Assembly (NCBI GenBank): GCA_017456605.1
Contig: JAFTJA010000007.1
Location: 1 to 64,000, forward strand
DNA length: 64,000 nucleotides
Source: Clostridia bacterium
GTDB lineage: Bacteria; Bacillota; Clostridia; Monoglobales; Monoglobaceae
Direction of reading: 5' to 3'
The number at the start of each line of letters is the position of its first letter. Position 1 is the first letter of the stretch. Below, piece after piece: positions 25,841-36,776 of the stretch. The notes under the pieces were generated by a model. The model did not search any database. It saw nothing but the letters and a program-made list of their open reading frames with translations, and was not told the origin of the DNA. The translations under genes and the position numbers were made by a program.

Positions 25841-28670
25841 TCCCTTTAAGTGCTTCCTTCAAATACTGTCCGGTATATGATTTTTTGTTTTTTGCTACCT
25901 CTTCCGGCGTGCCGCATGCAACAACCTCGCCGCCTCGATTTCCTCCCTCAGGGCCAAGGTCAATGATATAATCCGAAGTCTTTATCATATCAAGGTTATG
26001 TTCAATGAGCACAACGGTATTTCCCGCATCCACCAACTTTTGCAAAACCTCAATAAGCTTGTGAACATCCGCTGTATGCAGACCTGTGGTGGGTTCATCC
26101 AGTATATAAATGGTCCTTCCTGTACTGCGTTTGCTGAGCTCTGTTGCAAGCTTCACACGCTGTGCTTCACCCCCCGAAAGTGTTGTAGAGGACTGCCCAA
26201 TTTTTATATAGCCAAGTCCCACATCAAAAAGAGTTTTCAGGCGATTTGCGATTTTGGGGATGTTCTCAAAAAATTCAACGCCCTCTTCAACCGTCATTTC
26301 CAAAACGTCGTGAATACTCTTGCCCTTGTATTTCACTTCCAGAGTTTCGCGATTATAACGTTTTCCGCCGCAAACCTCACAGGGCATATAAATATCAGGT
26401 AAAAAGTGCATCTCAATCTTTACTATTCCGTCGCCCTGACAGGATTCGCATCTTCCACCCTTCACATTGAAGCTAAATCTTCCGGCACTATAACCCCTTG
26501 ACTTTGCCTCGGGCGTCATAGCAAAAAGGTTTCTGATATCCCCGAAAAGCCCCGTGTATGTGGCGGGATTGGAGCGCGGAGTTCTTCCAATGGGCGACTG
26601 GTCAATGTTTATCACCTTGTCAAGATGCTCAAGACCTGAAATCTTCTTATACTTTCCCGGCTTTTGTTTTGCCCGATTTAACTCGTTGGCAAGCACCTTA
26701 TAAAGCACCTCGTTTATAAGCGAGCTTTTTCCGCTGCCCGAAACACCTGTGACGCAGGTGGCCGTCCCAAGAGGAATTTTTATATTCACATTCTTGAGGT
26801 TGTTTTGTGATGCGCCACAAAGCTCCAGATAATTTCCGTTCCCCTTTCGTCTTTCAGTGGGCACGGGAATTTTTTTCTTGCCGCTCAGGTATTGACCGGT
26901 TTCAGATTCCCGGCATGCCATGATATCCTGAGCCGTGCCGCAGGCAACAACGTGTCCGCCGTGAATACCCGCGCCGGGACCGATATCTATTATATAGTCG
27001 GCTGCAAGCATAGTGTCCTCGTCATGCTCCACCACAATCAAGGTGTTTCCAAGGTCACGAAGCTTTTTCAGCATATCAATGAGCTTGTGATTGTCCCTTT
27101 GGTGAAGACCGATGCTTGGCTCGTCCAAAATATAAAGGACACCCATAAGCCCCGACCCAATCTGGCTGGCAAGGCGTATTCGCTGTGCTTCGCCGCCCGA
27201 GAGCGTTCCACTGGAACGTGAAAGGGTAAGGTATTCAAGCCCCACGCTTATCAGGAATTTCATTCTGGCTTTGATTTCCTTCAAAATCTGCTTGCCAATC
27301 TGCTCCTCTCTATCGCTCAGCTCCATATTCTCAAAAAATTTCAAGCCTTCACTGACCGAAAGTCGACTCACCTCATCAATATTTTTGTCTTTCACAGTAA
27401 CAGCAAGGCTTTCTTTTCTAAGCCTAGTACCCCCACATTCGGGGCAGGGCATTGTGTACATAAGCTCCTGAATTTCTTTTTTTGCCCATTCAGAATTCGT
27501 TTCCTTGTATCGGCGCTCGATATTGTTCATAACGCCCTCAAATCTGGCATATTGTTCACCTTTGGCAAACTTCCGCTCATAAGAAAGACGCACCTTTTCG
27601 CCCCTTGTGCCATAAAGAATAATGTCCACAATATCCTCAGGGAGCTTTTCAAAAGGAGTGTCAAGGCTGAAGCCATAATGCTCCGAAAGTCCGCGATAAT
27701 ACATAGCAGAAACAGATGTTTCATCCGTTCCGCTCCAGCCATAGCAATTTATCGCCCCCTGATTTATACTCTTTGTTTTGTCGGGAATAAGACGGTCGGG
27801 GTCGATTATTTCAATCTGACCAAGCCCCATACAATGAGGACACGCACCATAGGGAGTGTTGAACGAAAACATTCTTGGCGTAAGCTCCTCAATATTTATC
27901 CCGCAGTCATCGCAGGCATAATTCTGGCTGAAAAGCAGTTCCTTGTCTTCATCAATAAGCTGAACCACCACAAGTCCCCTTGCCATTTTGAGTGCCGTTT
28001 CAAGGGAATCAGTCAGTCGTTTTTCTATACCTTCCCTCGCAATAAGCCTGTCCACAACAATTTCTATATTATGCTTTTTCTGCTTATCAAGAACAATCTC
28101 GTCTGCCGCCGGGTCAAAAATCTCGCCGTCAACCCTTATGCGCACAAAACCGTCCTTTGCCGCCTTTTCAAATACCTTTGTATATTCACCTTTCCTGCCC
28201 CGGATTACCGGCGCCAGAATTTGGAATCTGGTTTTTTCAGGAAGCTCAAGAACAGCATCAACAATTTGGTCAATGGACTGAGATTTGATTTCTTTTCCGC
28301 ATTTGGGACAATGAGGGACACCAATCCGCGCATAAAGAAGTCTTATATAGTCATAAATCTCCGTAACAGTTCCAACCGTAGACCGTGGGTTTTTGCTGGT
28401 GGTCTTCTGGTCAATGGATATGGCTGGAGAGAGCCCGTCTATTGATTCAACATTGGGTTTTTCCATCTGCCCCAAGAACTGTCTTGCATATGCAGAAAGG
28501 GACTCCACATATCGCCTTTGCCCCTCAGCATAAATGGTTTCAAAGGCGAGAGAAGACTTCCCGGAGCCACTGAGACCGGTAAGCACCACCATCTTGTCGC
28601 GGGGTATCTTCACATCAATGTTTTTTAAATTATTCTCTTTTGCACCTTTTATATAAATTTCCTTGTGCAT
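25836..28670 (-). CDS. uvrA: Excinuclease ABC subunit UvrA
   Basis: 944 aa, full length. Two ABC ATPase modules: Walker [12 protein letters not shown] near residue 31 and [10 protein letters not shown] near 637, two LSGGEAQR signatures, and zinc-finger cysteine pairs (CPKCGKE, CDDCG with [14 protein letters not shown] with CEVCGG). It scans DNA for lesions in nucleotide excision repair with UvrB. Its start overlaps the uvrB stop (TAATG). It ends the long minus-strand operon. Confidence 0.98.
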   Translation of the reverse strand: MHKEIYIKGAKENNLKNIDVKIPRDKMVVLTGLSGSGKSSLAFETIYAEGQRRYVESLSAYARQFLGQMEKPNVESIDGLSPAISIDQKTTSKNPRSTVGTVTEIYDYIRLLYARIGVPHCPKCGKEIKSQSIDQIVDAVLELPEKTRFQILAPVIRGRKGEYTKVFEKAAKDGFVRIRVDGEIFDPAADEIVLDKQKKHNIEIVVDRLIAREGIEKRLTDSLETALKMARGLVVVQLIDEDKELLFSQNYACDDCGINIEELTPRMFSFNTPYGACPHCMGLGQIEIIDPDRLIPDKTKSINQGAINCYGWSGTDETSVSAMYYRGLSEHYGFSLDTPFEKLPEDIVDIILYGTRGEKVRLSYERKFAKGEQYARFEGVMNNIERRYKETNSEWAKKEIQELMYTMPCPECGGTRLRKESLAVTVKDKNIDEVSRLSVSEGLKFFENMELSDREEQIGKQILKEIKARMKFLISVGLEYLTLSRSSGTLSGGEAQRIRLASQIGSGLMGVLYILDEPSIGLHQRDNHKLIDMLKKLRDLGNTLIVVEHDEDTMLAADYIIDIGPGAGIHGGHVVACGTAQDIMACRESETGQYLSGKKKIPVPTERRKGNGNYLELCGASQNNLKNVNIKIPLGTATCVTGVSGSGKSSLINEVLYKVLANELNRAKQKPGKYKKISGLEHLDKVINIDQSPIGRTPRSNPATYTGLFGDIRNLFAMTPEAKSRGYSAGRFSFNVKGGRCESCQGDGIVKIEMHFLPDIYMPCEVCGGKRYNRETLEVKYKGKSIHDVLEMTVEEGVEFFENIPKIANRLKTLFDVGLGYIKIGQSSTTLSGGEAQRVKLATELSKRSTGRTIYILDEPTTGLHTADVHKLIEVLQKLVDAGNTVVLIEHNLDMIKTSDYIIDLGPEGGNRGGEVVACGTPEEVAKNKKSYTGQYLKEALKGK

Positions 28671-30631
28671 TATTCTTCTCCCCTGAGTCTGTTTATTTCA
28701 TCACGAAGCTTTGCCGCAAGCTCAAACTGCAAAAGCTCTGCCGCCTTTTTCATTTCAACGGTAAGCTCAGCAATGGTTTTTTCTCTTATCTCTTCTTCCT
28801 TCAAAGCGGTCTTTTTGCCATCCGGCTTTCCGCCATCCACTGTTGCTTCAATAATCTCATAGACATTCTTTTGTATTGTTTTTGGAACAATTCCATTCTT
28901 TTCGTTGTATTCAGCCTGAATTTTGCGTCTGCGCTCGGTCTCTGAAATTGCCCGCTGCATAGACCCGGTGATGGTATCCGCATACATAATAACCGTTCCG
29001 TTTGCGTTTCGTGCCGCACGGCCAATGGTTTGGATAAGGGATGTGTCCGACCGCAAAAAACCTTCCTTGTCCGCATCTAAAATAGCAACCAATGACACTT
29101 CAGGAATGTCAAGCCCCTCACGAAGAAGGTTTATTCCTACCAAAACATCAAACTCACCAAGACGCAGGTCGCGGATTATTTCCATTCGCTCAATGGTTTC
29201 AACTTCCGAGTGAAGATATCTCACCCTTACTCCCATCTCTTCAAAATACTCCGTAAGCCGCTCCGCCATTTTCTTTGTAAGGGTTGTGACAAGCACTCTC
29301 TCGCCATCCTTCACCCTCGCCTTGATTTCACCGTATAAGTCATCAATCTGGCCGTCTACCGGTCTGACAGAAATCTTGGGGTCCAAAAGCCCGGTTGGCC
29401 TTATTACCTGTTCAACCACATGCGTTGACCGCTCTTTTTCAAACTCTGCCGGAGTTGCACTGACAAATATTGCCTGATTTATATGGTCATAAAATTCATC
29501 GAAGTTCAGCGGTCTGTTGTCATAAGCCGACGGAAGCCTGAACCCATATTCCACCAGATTGTTTTTTCTCGCACGGTCACCTGCATACATGGCACGCACC
29601 TGAGGAATTGTCACGTGGGACTCATCAACAATCAGCAAAAAATCGTCAGGCAAATAATCAAGAAGTGTAAAGGGCGGGCTTCCCGGAACTCTTCCACTTA
29701 TGTGCCGGGAATAATTTTCAATCCCCTGACAAAATCCCGTTTCACGCATCATTTCAATATCATACTTTGTGCGTTCCTTTATCCGTTGTGCCTCAATGAA
29801 ACAATCTTTCGCCTTGAACTCCTCTACTCTCTCTTCCATTTCTTCATCAATGTTCAAGATTGCCTTTTCAAGCTTCTCCCGACCAACAACATAATGCGAC
29901 GCCGGATAGATAGCGCAATGCTTGAGGTTTGCAATGACCTCACCGGTTACCGAGCTTATTTCAGCAATCCGTTCAACCTCGTCGCCAAAGAATTCAATTC
30001 TTATGGCATTTCCTGAAGAATACGACGGAAAAACGTCAATCACATCGCCTCTTACCCTGAACTTGTTTCGGGCAAAGGCTATATCGTTTCTTTCATACTG
30101 AATTTCAATGAGCTTTTGTATGACCGCATCTCTGTCAGCATGGCTCCCTATGCGAAGCGACACCACCATGCTGTTGTAATCAATAGGGTCGCCAAGCCCG
30201 TATATGCAAGAAACACTGGCAACAATGATTACATCACGGCGTTCAAAAAGTGCCGCCGTTGCCGAGTGTCTGAGTTTGTCTATATCTTCATTGGTCTGTG
30301 CATCCTTCTCGATATATGTATCGGAACTGGGGATGTATGCCTCGGGCTGATAATAGTCATAATATGAAACAAAATATTCTACTGCGTTATCAGGAAAAAG
30401 CTCTTTAAACTCACTGCAAAGCTGTGCCGCCAGAGTTTTATTGTGGGCAAGCACCAGCGTAGGCCTATTCACTTTTTCAATAACGTTTGCCATGGTAAAG
30501 GTTTTGCCCGAACCGGTAACGCCCATAAGCGTCTGAAATTTATCGCCGCGAAGAACTCCATTTGAAAGCGCCTCTATTGCCTGTGGCTGGTCGCCTGAAG
30601 GTTTGTATTTTGAGACAATTTTAAAGTTCAT
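28670..30631 (-). CDS. uvrB: Excinuclease ABC subunit UvrB
   Basis: 653 aa. Helicase-like protein with Walker [15 protein letters not shown] (about 38-51), the beta-hairpin [20 protein letters not shown] (about 91-110), DESH box, and a C-terminal UVR domain ending in [12 protein letters not shown] that contacts UvrA/UvrC. ATG 30631 is chosen (GAGAGGATGGA site) over an upstream in-frame start. It overlaps the radC end by 11 nt and the uvrA start by 1 nt. No uvrC in the window. Confidence 0.98.
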   Translation of the reverse strand: MNFKIVSKYKPSGDQPQAIEALSNGVLRGDKFQTLMGVTGSGKTFTMANVIEKVNRPTLVLAHNKTLAAQLCSEFKELFPDNAVEYFVSYYDYYQPEAYIPSSDTYIEKDAQTNEDIDKLRHSATAALFERRDVIIVASVSCIYGLGDPIDYNSMVVSLRIGSHADRDAVIQKLIEIQYERNDIAFARNKFRVRGDVIDVFPSYSSGNAIRIEFFGDEVERIAEISSVTGEVIANLKHCAIYPASHYVVGREKLEKAILNIDEEMEERVEEFKAKDCFIEAQRIKERTKYDIEMMRETGFCQGIENYSRHISGRVPGSPPFTLLDYLPDDFLLIVDESHVTIPQVRAMYAGDRARKNNLVEYGFRLPSAYDNRPLNFDEFYDHINQAIFVSATPAEFEKERSTHVVEQVIRPTGLLDPKISVRPVDGQIDDLYGEIKARVKDGERVLVTTLTKKMAERLTEYFEEMGVRVRYLHSEVETIERMEIIRDLRLGEFDVLVGINLLREGLDIPEVSLVAILDADKEGFLRSDTSLIQTIGRAARNANGTVIMYADTITGSMQRAISETERRRKIQAEYNEKNGIVPKTIQKNVYEIIEATVDGGKPDGKKTALKEEEIREKTIAELTVEMKKAAELLQFELAAKLRDEINRLRGEE

Positions 30632-31343
30632 TCCATCCTCTCCTCTTTGGCACCATTTTCCGTTTCCCGTCAATAATGCAGTCACAAGCTATGCTGAAAA
30701 CATCATTGCCTGAGACAATCAGGCTGTCCAAAAGTTCAATATCTATCAGCTTGAAGCACTCCCTCAATTTTTCCGAAAGAGTAATGTCCGCAACCGACGG
30801 ATTAACCAGCCCACACGGATGATTATGCACAATCACCACAACGCTTGCTTTGTCATTAAGCACCTGTCTCACCACTTTTGGAACATAAACAGCAGTTTCG
30901 CCCTGAACGCCCTCGGATATTCTGCTTACCGACAGCAGCCGGAACGATGAATTCATACTGAGAACATAAGCTGACTCAATAAGCTTTCCATAAAAATACG
31001 TCTTCACAAATTTTGCTATTTTATCCAATCCATCCAGTTTCAGCGGCTTGTCAATCAATATGCTGCGTTCAACAATCCCCAAAAGAGGTGGCAGTGATGT
31101 AAGAAATCTCGCCGTACTTCTTCCCACACCCTCAATGGTCATAAGCTCTTCCATGCTTGCGTTTATGGCACCACTGATGGTCTTAAACCTGTCTAAGATA
31201 TTGTGCGCCATCTCATTTGTATTCCCCCTGGGAATTACTGCATACAAGATATATTCCAGCTGTTCATGAGGGTTGAGGGATTCGAGTCCATATTCACTTA
31301 CTTTTTCGTCAAGTCTTTTCCTATGTTCATCGTGCAAACTCAA
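30621..31343 (-). CDS. radC: RadC family JAB/MPN domain protein
   Basis: 240 aa. A helix-hairpin-helix-like N-terminal part ([14 protein letters not shown], about 67-80) precedes the metalloprotease-like JAB domain with [14 protein letters not shown] (about 174-187), which keeps the HxHP-x7-SxxD zinc-binding pattern. Despite its name RadC has no proven repair role. Translationally coupled to rluD upstream (4-nt overlap) and uvrB downstream. Confidence 0.92.
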   Translation of the reverse strand: MSLHDEHRKRLDEKVSEYGLESLNPHEQLEYILYAVIPRGNTNEMAHNILDRFKTISGAINASMEELMTIEGVGRSTARFLTSLPPLLGIVERSILIDKPLKLDGLDKIAKFVKTYFYGKLIESAYVLSMNSSFRLLSVSRISEGVQGETAVYVPKVVRQVLNDKASVVVIVHNHPCGLVNPSVADITLSEKLRECFKLIDIELLDSLIVSGNDVFSIACDCIIDGKRKMVPKRRGWNEL

Positions 31344-32257
31344 AGCATTCTCCCCCTCAGTTTCACCAAAACATCTTCAAAATATTCCGGAATTTCTTTT
31401 GAAAACTCCATATATTCCTTGGTTTCAGGATGCAAAAATCCAATCAAATGCGCATGAAGCAACTGACCGTTTAGCTTGAACTCTTCTTTTTTCCTGCCAT
31501 AAACAACATCCCCCACAATGGGATTTCCGCGTTTTGACATATGAACCCTTATCTGATGAGTTCTTCCTGTTTCAAGTCTGCATCTCACAAAAGTATATTT
31601 TTCAAATCTTTCCAACACAAAAAAATGCGTAACCGCATTTTTGGAATTTTTCTGTGTAATAGTCATTTTTTTTCGGTCTTTTTCATCACGGCCTATGGGC
31701 GCATCAATGGTTCCATGTTCTTCCTTTATCACGCCATGCACCAAAGCCAGATATTCCCGTGTCAAGCTGTGTTCCTTTATCTGCGCAGAAAGGCCAAGGT
31801 GTGCAGTATCGTTTTTTGCCACCATCAAAAGCCCGCTGGTGTCCTTGTCTATCCTGTGAAGTATCCCCGGACGGATTTCGCCATTTATCCCCGAAAGCTT
31901 GTCACCGCAGTGCGCCATAAGTGCATTCACAAGAGTTCCGCTGTAATTCCCTGCAGCAGGATGCACCACCATCCCCTGAGGCTTGTTTACCACTAGCATA
32001 CAGTCATCCTCATATACCACATCAAGAGGGATTTCCTCTGCCTCTATCTGGGTTTCTTTTGGCTGTGGTACCTCGAGCTCAATCACATCGTTTTCTTTCA
32101 GCTTGTAATTTGCACGTACCGTTCTCTCGCCAACTGTGACAAATCCGTCAGCAATCAGTTTTTGTATTCGTGACCGGGTAAGACCCAGGGAGCTGTCTGC
32201 CAAAAAAGAATCCAGCCGTTTGCCAAAGTCACTGGCATCAATCACTATCTTTTTCAC
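31340..32257 (-). CDS. rluD: RluD-family 23S rRNA pseudouridine synthase
   Basis: 305 aa. An N-terminal S4 RNA-binding domain (about 15-65, TRSRIQKLIADGFVTV) is followed by the synthase domain with catalytic-loop motif GILHRIDKDTSGLLMVAK (Asp in HRIDKD, about residue 140). Homologous to B. subtilis YlyB, which also follows lspA. GTG at 32257 with AAAGGAG 6 nt upstream; it lies 20 nt inside the lspA 3' end. The open frame runs further upstream but only through lspA. Confidence 0.92.
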   Translation of the reverse strand: MKKIVIDASDFGKRLDSFLADSSLGLTRSRIQKLIADGFVTVGERTVRANYKLKENDVIELEVPQPKETQIEAEEIPLDVVYEDDCMLVVNKPQGMVVHPAAGNYSGTLVNALMAHCGDKLSGINGEIRPGILHRIDKDTSGLLMVAKNDTAHLGLSAQIKEHSLTREYLALVHGVIKEEHGTIDAPIGRDEKDRKKMTITQKNSKNAVTHFFVLERFEKYTFVRCRLETGRTHQIRVHMSKRGNPIVGDVVYGRKKEEFKLNGQLLHAHLIGFLHPETKEYMEFSKEIPEYFEDVLVKLRGRML

Positions 32258-32717
32258 CTTTTTGCTCCTTTCGCCACTTTTCTTCAAAAAAAACAAAAAA
32301 CACCGCCAAAGCTCCTGCGCCAAGGCATACAAAAATATCAGCCACATTGAATACCGGGAAATTTATAAGAGCAAAGTCAAAAAAATCCACCACATATCCG
32401 CTCAAAATCCGGTCAACCATATTCCCAAGCGCTCCGGCTGTCATAAAGGAAATGCCAAGATTGAGAAGGGGCGGCTTATTCTTGATTTTAACCGAAACCC
32501 AAATCGCAACAGCCACAAACAACAATGCAACCACAACAAAAAACAGCCCTCTTCCCTGCATCATTCCGAAGGCTGCTCCTCTGTTTTCAACATAAGTGAG
32601 ATGGAACACGCCTTCAAGCAAAGGAACCGAACCCAATTCTGAAAGATGCGTTTTTGCCAATATCTTTGTCAGGAGGTCTGCAACAAATATCGCAAACCCT
32701 ATCGCAAAATAAACCAT
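32238..32717 (-). CDS. lspA: Lipoprotein signal peptidase LspA
   Basis: 159 aa, four membrane helices. The catalytic aspartates lie in GNMVDRI (about 112-118) and FNVADIFVCLG (about 134-144), with the conserved NRGAAFGM near residue 46. It cleaves prolipoprotein signal peptides. ATG 32717 is preferred to the GTG three codons upstream because AGGTGA is spaced properly from it. ileS, which sits between divIVA and lspA in Bacillus, is absent. Confidence 0.95.
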   Translation of the reverse strand: MVYFAIGFAIFVADLLTKILAKTHLSELGSVPLLEGVFHLTYVENRGAAFGMMQGRGLFFVVVALLFVAVAIWVSVKIKNKPPLLNLGISFMTAGALGNMVDRILSGYVVDFFDFALINFPVFNVADIFVCLGAGALAVFFVFFEEKWRKEQKGEKDSD

Positions 32718-32765
32718 ACCTCTCACCTTTAAAGCTTATGTAAATCAGATTTCAAACTGAAATTT

Positions 32766-33419
32766 TTATTGCTGTTCATCCTGCTGGGCAGTCTCTGCTG
32801 CTTCCGCCGCTGTCACATACTCACCCTTTTCGTTCACAACAATTTTAGGAAGTTCCATAGTCACCTGCTCAAGCTTTTGCATCGCAGACAAAACACCATC
32901 TGTTTTTGTCTCCACATCCATATCGAGCTCGATATGCGGAATTTCTTTTGTTTCCACCTTATTGTTTGTTTTTTCAGGCATACTGAACTCTTTCACAATG
33001 TCAAGCTGAGAGGTGAGAAGAGAAATAACTCTGGTCCTAAAAACCTCCACATTGCGGCGCATCTCTTCATATTCATAGCTTATACGAGTAACCTCACGGC
33101 TTGCATCAGACAAAAGCTGTGATGCTTTGTTTTCTGCATCCTTGATGATGTTCTCAGCACTTTTTCTTGCATTCTGAACAACCTCATCACCGGCACTCTG
33201 AGCAACCAGAATAGCACTTTGAAGAGTCTCCTCCATTGACTTATACTGAGAAATTGCATTTGACAGCATATTGATTTTGTCCTTGTTTGCAAGGTTCTCC
33301 CTGTAAATAAGCTCATAGTTTTCAGAAATTACGTTCATAAATTCTTCAACTTCAGTTATGCTGTAGCCTCTGAACTCTCTTTTAAATTTTCTGTTTTCAA
33401 TTTCCAATGGTGTCAACAT
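32766..33419 (-). CDS. divIVA: Cell division protein DivIVA
   Basis: 217 aa. The lipid-binding N-terminus MLTPLEIENRKFKREFRGY is classic DivIVA, followed by coiled coils (about 25-130) and an extended C-terminus with a Glu/Gln tail. DivIVA marks curved membrane at septum and poles. ATG 33419 is chosen for its GGAGG site; upstream in-frame codons are not family-like. In the conserved sepF-ylmH-divIVA-lspA block. Confidence 0.93.
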   Translation of the reverse strand: MLTPLEIENRKFKREFRGYSITEVEEFMNVISENYELIYRENLANKDKINMLSNAISQYKSMEETLQSAILVAQSAGDEVVQNARKSAENIIKDAENKASQLLSDASREVTRISYEYEEMRRNVEVFRTRVISLLTSQLDIVKEFSMPEKTNNKVETKEIPHIELDMDVETKTDGVLSAMQKLEQVTMELPKIVVNEKGEYVTAAEAAETAQQDEQQ

Positions 33420-33493
33420 AAAATTTTCCTCCATTCTGCCACAAAGTTCGTGGCACTCTTTAAAAACACAGGGGACATCCCCTAACATTTTCT

Positions 33494-34249
33494 TTATAAC
33501 AGCTTTTCTATCTGTATGCCAAGTCTGCCTTTTTTTGTTTCTCTTACTTCTTCCAAAAGCCGGAACCTGCCATATCCCCGCACTGAAAAAACGTCACCCA
33601 ACTTCATTTTCAACGAGACATTTTGGATCTCGGTCCAATTCACAAACACGCGTCCTGCAGAAATATACTCTGCAGCAACCGACCGCGATGTTTTTGTTGC
33701 CGCCGCAACTATGCTGTCAAGGCGCAACGCCGAAACTGTGTGGCCACTTACCTCCACCCGTCTTGGCGGAATTTCAGCCTGACTTGCCGGCACAATGCGG
33801 ACATTTGCACCACACCTGCCTATCTTGGTAAGATTTTCTGTAATATATCCGCCAATATTTTCAGCAACAAAAACCAGACATTTGTCATCAAGAACAACTA
33901 TATCCCCGATTTTTTCACGTTTGATGCCAAGCCCCAAAAGACTTCCCAAGAAATCGGGGTGGCGAAGACTGCCTATATCCCTGCCCGAAATTTCCACAAC
34001 AGAAAGAAGGTCACCGAGATCCTCTTCCTCAAGGTAGTCCGGAAGTGCCGCAAAAATTGTCCGCTCTGCATCCGGATATCCGCCAAAAAATGCCGTTTTC
34101 ACTAAAGCACGGGGGATATTTTTCCTGACAATCTCCCGCTCTGCAGGAGTAAGAAACCCCACCGCCTTAATGCAGTTTTGTTTTTCACACAAAGCAACCG
34201 CATCAACCACTCGGGCAATAAGAAGCTTTTCTTCAAGCTTACCATCCAT
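33494..34249 (-). CDS. ylmH: S4-domain RNA-binding protein YlmH
   Basis: 251 aa. N-terminal YlmH-specific domain (FLTPAEREIVRK, FFGGYPDAERTIFAALPDY), middle RNA-binding-like region, and a C-terminal S4 domain (about 175-235, LRLDSIVAAATKTSRSVA, GRVFVNW). YlmH homologues assist rescue of stalled ribosomal complexes. Overlaps the sepF stop by 1 nt. YlmG/YggT, usually between sepF and ylmH, is missing. Confidence 0.92.
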   Translation of the reverse strand: MDGKLEEKLLIARVVDAVALCEKQNCIKAVGFLTPAEREIVRKNIPRALVKTAFFGGYPDAERTIFAALPDYLEEEDLGDLLSVVEISGRDIGSLRHPDFLGSLLGLGIKREKIGDIVVLDDKCLVFVAENIGGYITENLTKIGRCGANVRIVPASQAEIPPRRVEVSGHTVSALRLDSIVAAATKTSRSVAAEYISAGRVFVNWTEIQNVSLKMKLGDVFSVRGYGRFRLLEEVRETKKGRLGIQIEKLL

Positions 34250-34707
34250 TAGTTATTGTTCCAGGGGAAGATACCTTTGTTTTTGAGTTCATCCTTAAAA
34301 TCACCCATAATGCCCACATTATAAGGAGCAATCAAAAATATCCCGTTTGAAACCTTCTGGATGTTGCCGTCAAGAGCATAAACCGCGCCGCTCAGAAAAT
34401 CCACAATTTTTTGTGAAATGTTGCGGTCAACAGATTCAAGATTGATAACAACCGGTTTTTTATTTTTGAGATGGTTCGCAATATCCCTTGCGTCTTCAAA
34501 GCTTTCAGGGCTCATAACCACAAGCTTGAGCTGAGCAGTTGTATGTATTTTCACAACCTTGTTGCGCTTTCCGCCCTCAAAAGTTTCGGTTTCTTCCTCC
34601 TCAAGAAGCTGACTGTTTGAAAATTCGCTGTTGCCGATAAGCTCCTCTTCATAGTCATCAGGTGTCTCAAACCCAATAAGATTCAGCATTTTGTTTACAA
34701 TACTCAT
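34249..34707 (-). CDS. sepF: Cell division protein SepF
   Basis: 152 aa. An N-terminal amphipathic helix (MSIVNKMLNLIGF), an acidic linker, and the SepF domain (about 60-145, VVMSPESFEDARDIANHLKN, VVINLESVDRNISQKIVDFLSGAVYAL). SepF tethers FtsZ to the membrane and bundles filaments. ATG 34707 with GGGAGG. The gap 34708-34806 upstream is AT-rich and may hold a promoter, but I cannot assign one firmly. Confidence 0.95.
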   Translation of the reverse strand: MSIVNKMLNLIGFETPDDYEEELIGNSEFSNSQLLEEEETETFEGGKRNKVVKIHTTAQLKLVVMSPESFEDARDIANHLKNKKPVVINLESVDRNISQKIVDFLSGAVYALDGNIQKVSNGIFLIAPYNVGIMGDFKDELKNKGIFPWNNN

Positions 34708-34806
34708 AATTTTTCCTCCCGGATATTTATTAAGTGTTTTTATAATATCGCAGCCCAACTTGTCCGTCATTATTTTTTTTCACCAATATATTATATCACA
34801 CTTTTT

Positions 34807-35502
34807 TTATTTTGTATAGTCTCTTTTTCCGAAAATTCCTGTGCCCACTCTGACCATTGTCGCTCCCTTTTCAATCGCCAACGGAAAATCATTGGTCATA
34901 CCCATAGAAAGCTCGTCCATAGATACGTTTTCAATGTTTTCATTCTCGATTTCTGCGGCAAGCTTTTTAAGCCCTGAAAACACATTCCCAAGAAGCGTCT
35001 CATCATCTGTGAACGGAGCCACCGTCATAAGCCCCAAAATTTTTACGTTTTCAAGCCTGCTTATCTCGCGGCAAATATCCAGACATCTTTCAGGCTCTAT
35101 TCCAAACTTTGATTCTTCCCCCGAGACATTGACCTCCAGAAGAATTTTTTGAATCTTGTCAATTTTTTTCGCCTTTTTGTCAATTTCAAGGGCAAGCTCG
35201 ACACTATCAACAGAGTGGATAAGTTCCACCTTGTCTATTATATACTTGACTTTGTTCTTTTGCAAATGCCCAATGAGATGCCATCTGACCTGCTTTACGC
35301 TTTCATATTTTTCCATTATTTCCTGAACGCGATTTTCGCCTATGTCAGTAACGCCAAAGTCAATTGCCTCGTTTATAAGGTCGGCACCATAGGTTTTTGT
35401 CACGGCAATAAGCTTTATTTCATCAGCCTTTCGCCCCGCAGACAGTGCCGCCTCCCCAATTTTTTTGTTTACTTCCAAAAGATTTTTTTCAATATATGAC
35501 AT
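34807..35502 (-). CDS. yggS: YggS family PLP homeostasis protein
   Basis: 231 aa, alanine-racemase-like TIM barrel without the C-terminal domain. The PLP lysine lies in IKLIAVTKTY (about 29-38); later motifs are GENRVQEIMEKYE, WHLIGHLQKNK, and SMGMTNDFPLAIEKGATMVRVGTGIFG. It maintains pyridoxal phosphate levels. The equivalent in B. subtilis (YlmE) also precedes sepF. Overlaps the HlyD-like gene by 1 nt. Confidence 0.95.
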   Translation of the reverse strand: MSYIEKNLLEVNKKIGEAALSAGRKADEIKLIAVTKTYGADLINEAIDFGVTDIGENRVQEIMEKYESVKQVRWHLIGHLQKNKVKYIIDKVELIHSVDSVELALEIDKKAKKIDKIQKILLEVNVSGEESKFGIEPERCLDICREISRLENVKILGLMTVAPFTDDETLLGNVFSGLKKLAAEIENENIENVSMDELSMGMTNDFPLAIEKGATMVRVGTGIFGKRDYTK

Positions 35503-36776
35503 TATCTCACAACCTTGTTATCATAAAGTTCTTTTCCGCTTACAATCAGCTCATCATAAAGTTTCAGCGTGGTATCACCTGTACTCAGAGTTTCTGCCAC
35601 AACTACCCATTTTTTGCTGTTGTATAAAATATCCACCGGAACGAATTTTGCTTTGTCGCTTTTTATAATATAAACGCCTGTTTTTCCATCGATTATCCTT
35701 ATACTTTCCGAGGGAATTTTAAAGCCCTCATAATGATGCTTTACAAACTCCACATTCGCCCTTGAGATGGAATAAATGTTGTTTATATACCGGTTTGATT
35801 TTACAACCAACACCGCTTTCCCTTTTTCATCAGGCTGTATCTTTGAAACAGTTCCCATGACAGTTTCTGTCCCAATATCCGAAAGCCTTATTTCAATATT
35901 ATCGCCCACGTCCACATCTTCAATCCGCTCAATCGGAACAACCGCCGCCACACTCCAGTTGAAGTTGTTCACAATTTTGCCTACTGCATCATTTTCCTTC
36001 GCCTTGGTAAGCACCGAGGGCTTTTCAAATTTTTTATCCAGCTCTTTTATATAATCAACCGAAACCTCACCAAGTTTTTTTGTGCTTAAAAGCTCTTCCA
36101 TCCCGTCTACTCTGGACGTGAAAGCCCCTGCTGTTGGAGCATAAACCGCGGTACGCTCAATATTATACTGTTTTTCAAGCTCCGCCTTTTTTGCCATCAG
36201 TTCTTCCAGTTCTTTTGAACTGTCTTTGGGCTGGGCCTCACCTTTTATGATTCTTCTGTCCTCAATCAGCGAATTTACGTTATCCTTTATCTCGGAGACC
36301 GCCTTGATGTTGTTCTTGTAGCCAAGATAAGGAACATCCTTCAGTGACAAAAGAATTTCCTGCTCGATTTTTGCAGAATCATTGCTAAAAACATCACCTT
36401 TGATTTTGCCGGCTGACAGTTCATTTATCTTTTCCTCAACCATTTTGAGTTCACTGCTGGCTGACGCATCAACCTGGTTTTTGTGTATGTGAATAACCGT
36501 TTCGCCGATTTTCACACGTTGTTCTTCCTCCGCCTCGCAATAAACATATCCGGACGTTGGCGCTGTTATCACCGTCTGGTCTTTGAAGATATATCCTTCC
36601 GCAGCTATAACCTCTTCTTCCGTTCCCGTCCTGACCAGCATGGTTTCAATCCTTCCGCCATAGCTCAAAGCGACATTTATTGCCACATACAAAGCAAAGG
36701 CAAATATCAAAAAGGCAACAAAGCTCCTTTTTCCCTTTTTCTTTTTTCTTTTTTCTTCTCTGTTACTTGTTTTCAT
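35502..36776 (-). CDS. HlyD-like membrane-anchored protein
   Basis: 424 aa. A very basic N-terminus (NREEKRKKKKGKR), one membrane helix (about 20-40), a biotinyl-lipoyl-like half with APTSGYVYCEAEEEQRVKIGE, a coiled coil, the second half-motif YAPTAGAFTSRVDG, then beta-barrel domains. This is HlyD/membrane-fusion architecture, yet no transporter partner is nearby. Its place between miaA and yggS in a division-related block hints at an envelope function; that is inference. ATG 36776 overlaps the miaA stop. Confidence 0.82.
   Translation of the reverse strand: MKTSNREEKRKKKKGKRSFVAFLIFAFALYVAINVALSYGGRIETMLVRTGTEEEVIAAEGYIFKDQTVITAPTSGYVYCEAEEEQRVKIGETVIHIHKNQVDASASSELKMVEEKINELSAGKIKGDVFSNDSAKIEQEILLSLKDVPYLGYKNNIKAVSEIKDNVNSLIEDRRIIKGEAQPKDSSKELEELMAKKAELEKQYNIERTAVYAPTAGAFTSRVDGMEELLSTKKLGEVSVDYIKELDKKFEKPSVLTKAKENDAVGKIVNNFNWSVAAVVPIERIEDVDVGDNIEIRLSDIGTETVMGTVSKIQPDEKGKAVLVVKSNRYINNIYSISRANVEFVKHHYEGFKIPSESIRIIDGKTGVYIIKSDKAKFVPVDILYNSKKWVVVAETLSTGDTTLKLYDELIVSGKELYDNKVVR

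Noticed and set aside
27552-28445. 297-codon plus-strand open frame inside uvrA
   Set aside because: Shadow of the uvrA frame, with Cys/His-rich, non-globular translation and no start signals.
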